Under the pieces are notes generated by a model. It was given only the letters and a program-made list of their open reading frames with translations. It had not been told where the DNA came from and searched no databases. The position numbers and the translations under genes were made by a program. Positions 14,760 through 20,855 of a DNA stretch of 20,855 nucleotides are shown one piece after another; position 1 is the first letter of the stretch; each line of letters begins with the position of its first letter. Source of the stretch: a virus; the IMG/VR virus record IMGVR_UViG_3300044843_000161, positions 1-20,855 of that record; one strand, given 5' to 3'.

Positions 14760-15469
14760 TGACCAAGGCGCTGTTCTTCTCTGGAGGAAAGGACAGCCTA
14801 GCCTGCCTCTACCTCTATCGGGACGACCCCGATGTGGTGGTGGTGTACGTCGATACCGGCACGGCGTTTCCGCACATGCCGGGATTCGTCGGGGATACCG
14901 TGGCGTGGATCGGGATGCGGCTCCATATCGCTCGTCCGGACACCCCATGCGACGCATGGCAGGCCGAGAACGGCTTTCCCGCCGATGTGGTGCCTTGGAA
15001 ATACACCCCAGAGATGGCTTGGACGGTTCCCGGCATCGGCCCGGCCCGCGTTATTCCCGTCATGACGTGTTGCCAACGGAATCTGTGGGGGCCTTCCATG
15101 CAGGCCGTCAAGGATTTGGGCGCGTCCGTCGTCATTCGCGGGTCAAAGGCATGCGACCACAAGGTGGGCGTGCCGGACGGCTACGTCGAGGACGGCGTTA
15201 CGTTCATATCTCCGCTGTGGAATTGGTCGGAAAATGAGGTATTATCATACCTCGATTCTGTCGGTGCAGTTCTTCCCCCGCAATACGCGCAGGGGGGAGA
15301 CAGCCTGGATTGCTGGAACTGCACCGCTCATATGGATATCGGCGGCCCGGCGCGTTTCGCGTATATGAGGCGGCACTATCCCGACCTTTACAAGATTGCG
15401 AAGTCGAACCTTGACACCGTGCGCGGCGCTATTGCCGAAGCCCTGTCAACTACGATGATGGAGGTCTAG
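14759..15469 (+). CDS. PAPS-reductase-like PP-loop protein
   Basis: A 236-residue adenine nucleotide alpha-hydrolase of the phosphoadenosine phosphosulfate reductase family. The PP-loop SGGKDS is at residues 8-13, followed by VVVVYVDTGTAFPHM at 26-40, the usual strand carrying D32 and T33. Two cysteine pairs are visible, MTCCQR (C104, C105) and DCWNC (C185, C188), which could hold a metal or iron-sulfur cluster or take part in sulfur transfer. Related families activate sulfate or thiolate RNA or DNA (for example DndC). It starts in the previous stop (TGATG) and ends just before a strong GGAGGT. It is not a structural protein, yet sits between two putative ejection genes. Substrate unknown. 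Confidence 0.9.
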   Translation: MTKALFFSGGKDSLACLYLYRDDPDVVVVYVDTGTAFPHMPGFVGDTVAWIGMRLHIARPDTPCDAWQAENGFPADVVPWKYTPEMAWTVPGIGPARVIPVMTCCQRNLWGPSMQAVKDLGASVVIRGSKACDHKVGVPDGYVEDGVTFISPLWNWSENEVLSYLDSVGAVLPPQYAQGGDSLDCWNCTAHMDIGGPARFAYMRRHYPDLYKIAKSNLDTVRGAIAEALSTTMMEV

Positions 15470-15471
15470 GG

Positions 15472-16746
15472 ATGGCGTTCAATTTCGGCGGTTTCATGCC
15501 TTCCAGCGGCGGAAGGCGCGTGAAAATGTCGCAGCTTCTGGCCCAGATGCCAGACCCGAACAACGGAACCACTCTCGGCGGCCTCGGAAGCGTGCTCCAA
15601 CGCGCTCTCATGGGCTATCAGATGGGCCAGGAACAGCAGGGGATGCAGGACACCCTTGCCAATGCTTCGCAGGCTCTGGAAAGCCGCCCTGGCGCGGTGG
15701 ATGCCCCCGGCCCGAACATGAGCGGGGAGGCCGGATACAACATTGCCGGAAAAAAGCCGGACATGGGGAAATACGCCCGCATCCTCATGGAAAACCCGGA
15801 CACCATGGATATGGGGTATCGGGCTCAGGCTTTGAACGCGGAACAGGATGCCCGACGCCGGATGATGGAAGAACAGCGGGCGGCGCAACTGGCCGATATG
15901 CAGACGCAGCGTGGATGGTCGCAGAAAGATCTCGTGGAGCAGCAGGGCTTCCAGCGGGAAATGCAGAAGTCTCAAATGATCCAAGCTGAGAAGATGGCGC
16001 GGCTTTCTGCTGGCATTTCCGCAGGCAACCGCCCGCTTGAAGTCGTCCCCGACCCGGCCAATCCCGGCAAGTTCATTTATGGCCGCCCCCAGCCCGGCAT
16101 GTCCGCCATGGCTCCGAAGGGCGTGGGCGGGGCGATTCTGGGATACACCCCGGAAGGCGCTCCGATCATGGGGAATGCGCCGAAACTTTCCGCCACCCAG
16201 GAGAAAGAGCTTTTCGAGGCGGACGACATCATCCGCAATTCGCAGTTCGCAGCGAAGGCGCTTGATGATGCCCGGAAACTGAACCCAGAAGCGGCGGCGG
16301 GGATGACCGCGCCTGTCGTCACCGCGTGGCAACGCAATGCCCCTGAGTTCCTTGGCGGAAATCCCCAGGCGGCGGCCAAGACCAGCGAGTACAACTCCAT
16401 CGTGACCGGGCAGGCGCTCGATAACTTGCGGGCCATCTTCGGCGGAAACCCGACCGAGGGCGAGCGCAAGATCCTGATGGACATCCAGGCCGCCCCCACC
16501 ATGAGCGTGCCGGAACGTGAGGCGCTTTTGGCACGGACGCAGCAGGCCGTCATGAACCGGCAGACCGCAGCGCAGACGAAGGCGCAAAGCATCCGCTCTG
16601 GATCGTTCGCCACTCAGGGCGGGGCCATGCCGCCCGCTCCCGGCGGGATGCCTTCCGGCCAGGGACCGCAACCCGGTTCCGTCATGGATGGATACCAGTT
16701 CATGGGGGGCAACCCCGCCGACCCCCGTTCCTGGCGGAGGATGTAG
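15472..16746 (+). CDS. Putative ejection/internal virion protein
   Basis: A 424-residue protein with a strong ribosome binding site (GGAGGT at 15460-15465, six bases before the ATG). The N-terminal part is helical and Met/Gln-rich (ALMGYQMGQEQQGMQDTLAN). Residues about 120-180 form a charged long helix (EQDARRRMMEEQRAAQLADM), suggesting a coiled coil. A middle part has LSATQEKELFEADDIIRNSQ and a helical C-terminal half. The end, DGYQFMGGNPADPRSWRRM, closes with the GGxPxDPxSW motif that recurs in phage internal-type proteins. Low complexity, a long coiled coil and neighbours support a DNA-ejection or internal core role. No enzyme motif is seen. Confidence 0.85.
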   Translation: MAFNFGGFMPSSGGRRVKMSQLLAQMPDPNNGTTLGGLGSVLQRALMGYQMGQEQQGMQDTLANASQALESRPGAVDAPGPNMSGEAGYNIAGKKPDMGKYARILMENPDTMDMGYRAQALNAEQDARRRMMEEQRAAQLADMQTQRGWSQKDLVEQQGFQREMQKSQMIQAEKMARLSAGISAGNRPLEVVPDPANPGKFIYGRPQPGMSAMAPKGVGGAILGYTPEGAPIMGNAPKLSATQEKELFEADDIIRNSQFAAKALDDARKLNPEAAAGMTAPVVTAWQRNAPEFLGGNPQAAAKTSEYNSIVTGQALDNLRAIFGGNPTEGERKILMDIQAAPTMSVPEREALLARTQQAVMNRQTAAQTKAQSIRSGSFATQGGAMPPAPGGMPSGQGPQPGSVMDGYQFMGGNPADPRSWRRM

Positions 16747-16749
16747 CCG

Positions 16750-18534
16750 ATGGCTGGCCCCTGGGAAAAGTTCGGGCAGCAAGCCGCGCCGGAAGGCCCG
16801 TGGGCACAGTTTGGCCCTAGGACAGCGGAGACATGGCGAGACGATGCGCCAAGCGGCGTCCCATGGGGCGGTGTTGAGAGCTTTGCGCATGGCGTTACGC
16901 AGGGACTTGGCGATGAATCGACGGCGGCGGGAATGGCTGTTCGTCGGGTCTATGATGCCATTCAATCCGGGTGGCGTCCGAACGGGCTATCTGGTCTCAT
17001 GGACGCAATCTCAGAGGGGTACGGTCAATCCCTTGCCCCTGTGCGCGACGCTCGGGACAAGTACCGCGAAGAAAGCCCCGTTGCGGCTATCGGATCCGAG
17101 TTGGCGGGTGGATTGGCAATCGGACTTGCTGGCGGGGCCGCCCTTGCCCCTGCGCGGGCCGCTGGTGCCGCTGCTCCGGTTTTGACGGGTGGCAGGGCCG
17201 CCGCTCAGAATGCCGCCATAGGGGCCGCGCAAGGCGGGCTGTACGGCTTTAACGAGGGCGAAGGCGGATTCGGCAACCGCATAACGGAAGCCGGTCAGGG
17301 CGCTGCATTGGGAGGCGTTTTTGGTGCTGCCATCCCCGCCGTGGCCGGTGTCATCGGTCGCGCCATCAGCCCCGTGCGTTCCCAGCTTACCCCCGAACAG
17401 GCTCGCTTGGCCAGGGTCGCAGCGGCGGAGGGTATCGACCTCACGCCGGGCCAGTTGACCGGAAGCAACCCGCTCCAGACCATGGAAAGCGTGTTTAGCA
17501 CTATGCCTTGGACGGCGGGCCCGCAGCGTGTCATCCAGAACGAGCAGCGCAAGCAGTTCAACCGGGCCGTTCTCTCCCGTGCGGGCATCAACGCTGACAA
17601 CGCGTCTCCCGAGGTTCTTGATCAATCGTTCCGGCAGATCGGCCAGAAATTCGACGAGGCGGCGGCCAAAACAACCGTTGCAATCGACCAGCCGTTTTTC
17701 GATTCGGTTGATAATGTCGTCAGGGAATATGGGCGGAGGCTTCCGACCGACATTGCCCCGACGTTCCAATCCTATGTGGACGACATTTCCCAGATGGCAT
17801 CCGCAGCCGCCCAGCCGGGCGTGACGGGTGTATCCATCCCCGGACGTGAATTCCAGAACATCTATAGCAACCTCCTCCGGGCGGCGCGGAACTCTAAGTC
17901 CAGGCCGGAATTGCAGGAAGCCTTGAACGAGCTTGCCAACTCGCTCGACGACGCCATGGCGCGGACTGGACGGAACCCCGGCAATCTCCCGGTCCCGGCT
18001 GGGACGCAGACGGCGGCGACCAATCCCGTTGACGAATGGCAGGCTGCCCGGTCTCTGTACCGGAACCTGCTGCCGATTGACGAGGCAATGCGCAGCACGA
18101 CGAGCGGGGCTATCGGCGGAGACATCCCCCCCACGGCTCTTTTGCAGGCCGTGCAGCGGCAAGCGGGGACGAAGGGGTACACGACAGGACAGGGCGACTT
18201 GAACGACCTCGCCCGCGTCGGCGCGGCGTTTGTGCGGGACCAAATCCCCAACAGCGCCACAGCCCAGCGGACCAAGATGCAGAACCTTCTGACCGGCGGC
18301 GCTCTGACCGGCGGCGGGGCGGCGATGATGGTTGACCCGGTGACGGCAAGCATCACGGCGGCGCTCGGCCTCGGAGGTCCTCGCATCGTCCAAACCGTTT
18401 ACAATTCCGACATGGGGCGGCGGTATCTGACCAATCAGGCGCTGGACGCGGCTATCCCGCCCGCCACTCGCAGGTCCCTAGCCCGCCTATTGGCCCAAGG
18501 GTCCGGTGTCTATTCTGGAATGAGCGAGGAGTAA
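16750..18534 (+). CDS. Large putative DNA-ejection protein with PWxxFG repeats
   Basis: A 594-residue protein, the largest after the portal. It starts with two copies of a short motif, GPWEKFGQ at 3-10 and GPWAQFGP at 16-23, a pattern I know from the N-termini of phage internal proteins. Residues about 110-207 are Gly/Ala-rich and hydrophobic (GSELAGGLAIGLAGGAALAP, ITEAGQGAALGGVFGAAIPA), a glycine-zipper-like stretch that could insert in a membrane. The rest is helical (AAEGIDLTPGQLTG, FQNIYSNLLRAARNSKSRPE). A second Gly-rich stretch lies near 516-545. GGAGG at 16736-16740 has a 9-base spacer. Such proteins are ejected to build a channel across the cell envelope; this role is inferred. Confidence 0.86.
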   Translation: MAGPWEKFGQQAAPEGPWAQFGPRTAETWRDDAPSGVPWGGVESFAHGVTQGLGDESTAAGMAVRRVYDAIQSGWRPNGLSGLMDAISEGYGQSLAPVRDARDKYREESPVAAIGSELAGGLAIGLAGGAALAPARAAGAAAPVLTGGRAAAQNAAIGAAQGGLYGFNEGEGGFGNRITEAGQGAALGGVFGAAIPAVAGVIGRAISPVRSQLTPEQARLARVAAAEGIDLTPGQLTGSNPLQTMESVFSTMPWTAGPQRVIQNEQRKQFNRAVLSRAGINADNASPEVLDQSFRQIGQKFDEAAAKTTVAIDQPFFDSVDNVVREYGRRLPTDIAPTFQSYVDDISQMASAAAQPGVTGVSIPGREFQNIYSNLLRAARNSKSRPELQEALNELANSLDDAMARTGRNPGNLPVPAGTQTAATNPVDEWQAARSLYRNLLPIDEAMRSTTSGAIGGDIPPTALLQAVQRQAGTKGYTTGQGDLNDLARVGAAFVRDQIPNSATAQRTKMQNLLTGGALTGGGAAMMVDPVTASITAALGLGGPRIVQTVYNSDMGRRYLTNQALDAAIPPATRRSLARLLAQGSGVYSGMSEE

Positions 18535-18538
18535 GTCA

Positions 18539-19780
18539 ATGGCTCGAAACGGTTCTGGCACCTACTCACTTCCCGAGTCGGCATTCGTCTACGATACGGT
18601 TATCGATGAGACGGCGGTAAATTCCAACTTCTCCGACATCGCGTCGGCTCTCACTGCGTCGATTGCCAAAGATGGGCAGACGCCACCGACCGCAAACCTC
18701 CCCATGGCGACGTACCGTCATACGGGCGTCGGGAATGCGGTCGCTCGGACTGATTATGCGGCCATGGGGCAGATCCAGGACGGCGCGGGCATCTGGTGCG
18801 GCACGGCGGGCGGAACCGCCAACGCATTGACGCTCACTCCGAGCCCGGCAATTACCGCCTATGCGGCAGGCCAGCGGTTCGAGTTCAAGGCGGGGGCGTC
18901 CGCCAACACGTCCACCGTCACGTTTGCCATTTCGGGCCTGTCCTCCATCGCCGGCCAGGTCAACGGGGCTGCGTGCTCGGGCGCTGAGATTGAGGCTGAC
19001 AGGTGGTATCGCATTACGCTCAGCGACACCAGCACGGCGCAGATTGAAAAGATCGGGGCGCCGCTGGCGTCGGCGGGCGACGTATCCGGCCCATCCTCGG
19101 CAACGGCCAACGCCATGGTGCTGTTCGACGGCACTAACGGCAAAACCATCAAGGACAGCACCTACACCATCACCGCAGCCGGCGCGGCCTTGCTCGACGA
19201 TGCCAACGCGGCGGCGCAGCGCACTACGCTAGGCTTGGGGACCGCTGCGGTTGCCAACACCGGCACCAGTGCGGGCAACGTCGTGGCCCTCGACGGCTCG
19301 GCGAAACTCCCGGCGGTTGACGGCTCGGCCCTTACCAACCTCCCATCAAGCAGCATCGGAACATCGTTCCTTGCACACAAGAACGGCACGGACCAAACGT
19401 CTATCGGAACAGGAACCTGGACGAAGCTTACCCTGACCACCGAGTCATGGGACACCGCGTCCTCGTATGATGCGGCAAACTCGAAGTTCATCCCGAGTGT
19501 AGCCGGAAAATACCGGATGAACGCATCGGCTATATTCAGCGCCGGTATCGTTGACCAGTCCGGCTATTACATCGCCTTCCGCCTCAACGGGACAGAGATT
19601 GCGCGCTTTATTGCGAGGGCCAGCGGAACAAGCCCCGTCTCTACGTCCATCTCCCGTGATGTGGACCTAAACGGCTCCACGGATTACGTCGAGGTCTTCG
19701 TATACGGCGAAGGTGCGGGGGACAAGTCGGTCTATGGCGGTGCGACTGAAACGTGGTTTTCCGGCGGGAGGGTCGTCTGA
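18539..19780 (+). CDS. Tail fibre protein with C1q-like C-terminal domain
   Basis: A 413-residue receptor-binding fibre. The N-terminus (SGTYSLPESAFVYDTVIDET, AVNSNFSDIASAL, AMGQIQDG) is of the kind that anchors fibres to the tail. A beta-rich segment follows (TLTPSPAITAYAAGQRFEFK). The spacer AGNVVALDGSAKLPAVDGSA is typical of trimeric fibre shafts. From about residue 272 to the end the sequence looks like a C1q/TNF-type jelly roll: FLAHKNGTD, WTKLTLTTESWDT, SKFIPSVAGKYRMNASAIF, and YYIAFRLNGTEIARF. That fold often forms the receptor-contacting tip. GAGGAG at 18526-18531 has a 7-base spacer. Fibre identity strong; tip fold from pattern only. Confidence 0.9.
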   Translation: MARNGSGTYSLPESAFVYDTVIDETAVNSNFSDIASALTASIAKDGQTPPTANLPMATYRHTGVGNAVARTDYAAMGQIQDGAGIWCGTAGGTANALTLTPSPAITAYAAGQRFEFKAGASANTSTVTFAISGLSSIAGQVNGAACSGAEIEADRWYRITLSDTSTAQIEKIGAPLASAGDVSGPSSATANAMVLFDGTNGKTIKDSTYTITAAGAALLDDANAAAQRTTLGLGTAAVANTGTSAGNVVALDGSAKLPAVDGSALTNLPSSSIGTSFLAHKNGTDQTSIGTGTWTKLTLTTESWDTASSYDAANSKFIPSVAGKYRMNASAIFSAGIVDQSGYYIAFRLNGTEIARFIARASGTSPVSTSISRDVDLNGSTDYVEVFVYGEGAGDKSVYGGATETWFSGGRVV

Positions 19781-20112
19781 TGTATTGGAAGATCAAGGCC
19801 ATCCTGCGGGCGCGTGGCGTCGATAGCGACGATTTCAGCCTGTGCGATACCGGCGAAGGCGCCTTCATCGAGCGATGGGGTGACGCTCTGTGCCCACAGC
19901 CCACGGCGGCGGAACTCGCTGCGGCTGACGGTGCGCGGGAGGAAGCGCGACCCGGTATCTTCGCTCAGATTGCCGCGCTTGACTTGAAGCGAGTGCGTCC
20001 GGCGTCTGAGATTGCCGAGGCATTGGCGAACGGCGTCACCCCGGACCCGGTGAGCGTGGGGAAGATGGCCGAACTTAACGCGCAGATCGCCACGCTGCGG
20101 GCGGCGCTGTAG
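19780..20112 (+). CDS. Probable tail fibre assembly / XkdW-like protein
   Basis: A 110-residue protein that begins within the fibre stop (TGATG), with GGGAGG at 19766-19771 eight bases upstream. The first part, YWKIKAILRARGVDSDDFSL, leads into GEGAFIERWGDALCPQPTAA and EL at 36-57, which resembles the D-x-G-x-x-I-x-x-W ... PT-x-x-EL pattern of XkdW and fibre-assembly-type proteins. The C-terminal part is an Ala-rich helix ending AELNAQIATLRAAL, a short coiled-coil-like segment. Location directly after a fibre gene fits a chaperone or a small fibre-associated protein. Similarity is short, so the role is tentative. Confidence 0.75.
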   Translation: MYWKIKAILRARGVDSDDFSLCDTGEGAFIERWGDALCPQPTAAELAAADGAREEARPGIFAQIAALDLKRVRPASEIAEALANGVTPDPVSVGKMAELNAQIATLRAAL

Positions 20113-20114
20113 CC

Positions 20115-20681
20115 ATGGCCCGCGAACGCGCCACCAGCAGCGGCGACGGACTCCCCGGCGTGCGCCGCGCTGCCGGAGCCCGCGTAATGCGCGTCTTCCA
20201 CGATATCCGCCTGTTCTGGCGCCGCATACGCTTTCTCTGGCTGTGCGGCGATACGAGGCCGGCCACCATCTGCGTCATCATGTCGGGCTATCTCTGGGCC
20301 GCCATGCTGGCGATGCCGGGAGACACCATCGCGCGGCCGACCTACACGCATATGCGCCAGATGATCCCGACCGACGGGGGCTGGGCCGCCGCTTTTGCCA
20401 TCGTCGCCAGCCTGCAACTGTGGCGCCTGTTCGCGCTTACAACCGACCGAAGCAAGTGGTTGGACTTTGCGTTGAAGGTCAGCGCCTGCTTCCTCTACGG
20501 CTTCACTGCGATTGCTTGCCTGACCTCGATATCGCCGATCCCCGCCGCCATGGCCGACAACGTGGTCATCGCCGTGGCGGCTTGGTGGGACCTCTACCGC
20601 TGGGACGTGCGCCGGGGATGCGGCGCCCGCCTCATGCCATCCGGGGCGTGCCCCTACGAGGGGGGAAACGGTCATGGATAG
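20115..20681 (+). CDS. Phage membrane protein with about four transmembrane segments
   Basis: A 188-residue protein with hydrophobic segments at roughly 48-66 (ATICVIMSGYLWAAMLAM), 88-108 (GWAAAFAIVASLQLWRLFAL), 113-138 (WLDFALKVSACFLYGFTAIA onward) and 141-160 (AMADNVVIAVAAWWDLYRW). The N-terminus and the loops are basic. The start at 20115 is 2 bases after the previous stop but has no Shine-Dalgarno. An internal ATG at 20187 has GGAG at 20175-20178 with an 8-base spacer and would give a 164-residue product beginning MRVFHDIRLFWRRIRF, so it is a serious alternative. Between fibre and lysis-type genes, a holin-like or superinfection role is possible, but no family is recognised with confidence. 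Confidence 0.78.
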   Translation: MARERATSSGDGLPGVRRAAGARVMRVFHDIRLFWRRIRFLWLCGDTRPATICVIMSGYLWAAMLAMPGDTIARPTYTHMRQMIPTDGGWAAAFAIVASLQLWRLFALTTDRSKWLDFALKVSACFLYGFTAIACLTSISPIPAAMADNVVIAVAAWWDLYRWDVRRGCGARLMPSGACPYEGGNGHG

Positions 20682-20855
20682 CGGCATCGAACAGGGTGGC
20701 ATGTGGGCCGGACTGGGCACCCTGATCGTCACCCTCGCCACGGTCGGTTACAGCGCCATGCGGCGGGTCAAGATAGACAGGTTCGAGGATCGTCAGGTGG
20801 CGCGCAAGGAAGACTTCGTTGACGACCTGATGAAGCGGATGGCCGATTTGGAAAA
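20674..20855 (+). CDS. Single-span membrane protein, N-terminal part (runs off window)
   Basis: An ORF starting at an ATG at 20674, overlapping the previous stop by 8 bases, with a GAGGGGGG ribosome binding site at 20658-20665. Sixty codons are present before the window ends. A hydrophobic segment at about residues 9-29 (GMWAGLGTLIVTLATVGYSA) is followed by a charged helical region (RFEDRQVARKEDFVDDLMKR) like a coiled coil. One membrane span plus a soluble coiled coil is the layout of phage Rz/spanin-type or XhlA-like proteins, and the place after a membrane protein gene would suit a lysis cassette. The rest of the gene is needed to decide. Confidence 0.65.
   Translation, partial: MDSGIEQGGMWAGLGTLIVTLATVGYSAMRRVKIDRFEDRQVARKEDFVDDLMKRMADLE

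Noticed and set aside
15466-18393. Two long minus-strand open frames (about 499 and 460 codons)
   Set aside because: Both mirror the putative ejection protein genes, have biased Arg/His/Gly composition and no recognisable domain. Long antisense frames are common in high-GC DNA.
1-20855. Searched for tRNA genes, CRISPR arrays, insertion sequences, integrase and att repeats
   Set aside because: None could be recognised by reading; the window is nearly all late phage coding sequence, so lysogeny functions, if present, lie outside it.

Overview
The window is a continuous piece of a tailed-phage genome or prophage. It holds 23 recognisable genes plus the last codons of one more, all on the + strand and almost without gaps. 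Most junctions are stop/start overlaps (TGATG, ATGA or TTGA) or only a few bases. The DNA is GC-rich with GC-rich third codon positions, which fits a high-GC proteobacterial host, plausibly an alphaproteobacterium; the sequence alone does not prove the host. A P22-type portal, a scaffold, a P22-type coat protein, an adaptor, a beta-rich tail protein and several large ejection-type proteins are present. No sheath, tail tube or tape-measure gene is visible. This points to a short-tailed (podovirus-like) virion. No integrase, repressor or att site lies in the window, so integrated and free phage cannot be told apart.

Layout. 1-2937: end of an upstream gene, a ParB-domain/DNA methyltransferase fusion, and the small and large terminase subunits (DNA modification and packaging). 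2938-3119: the only sizeable non-coding gap, with a terminator-like hairpin followed by a sigma70-like promoter candidate. 3120-7493: portal, scaffold, coat and a small coat-linked protein; hairpins follow the portal and coat genes. 7493-10293: a DUF115/MptE-like enzyme, three virion-type proteins of unknown role and a 22-codon ORF behind a perfect Shine-Dalgarno. 10348-12575: putative head-tail adaptor and tail nozzle/stopper-like protein. 12572-18534: putative ejected proteins interleaved with enzymes (ADP-ribosyltransferase-like, GNAT acetyltransferase, PAPS-reductase-like PP-loop protein). 18539-20112: tail fibre with a C1q-like tip and a probable fibre assembly protein. 20115-20855: multi-span membrane protein and the start of a single-span membrane protein, probably the beginning of a lysis or membrane module.

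How the genes work together. Terminase loads DNA through the portal into a shell built from coat and scaffold. Adaptor and nozzle-like proteins close the head and form the short tail. The glycine/alanine- and glutamine-rich proteins are candidates for DNA ejection, and the fibre for host binding. The most interesting part is the set of four enzyme-like genes (DUF115-like, ART-like, GNAT, PAPS-reductase-like) embedded in the late structural operon. The ART domain and the start of the GNAT gene lie in DNA of clearly lower GC than the flanking sequence, which suggests an acquired cargo segment. Their expression with virion genes raises the possibility that some are carried in the particle and delivered into the host at infection.
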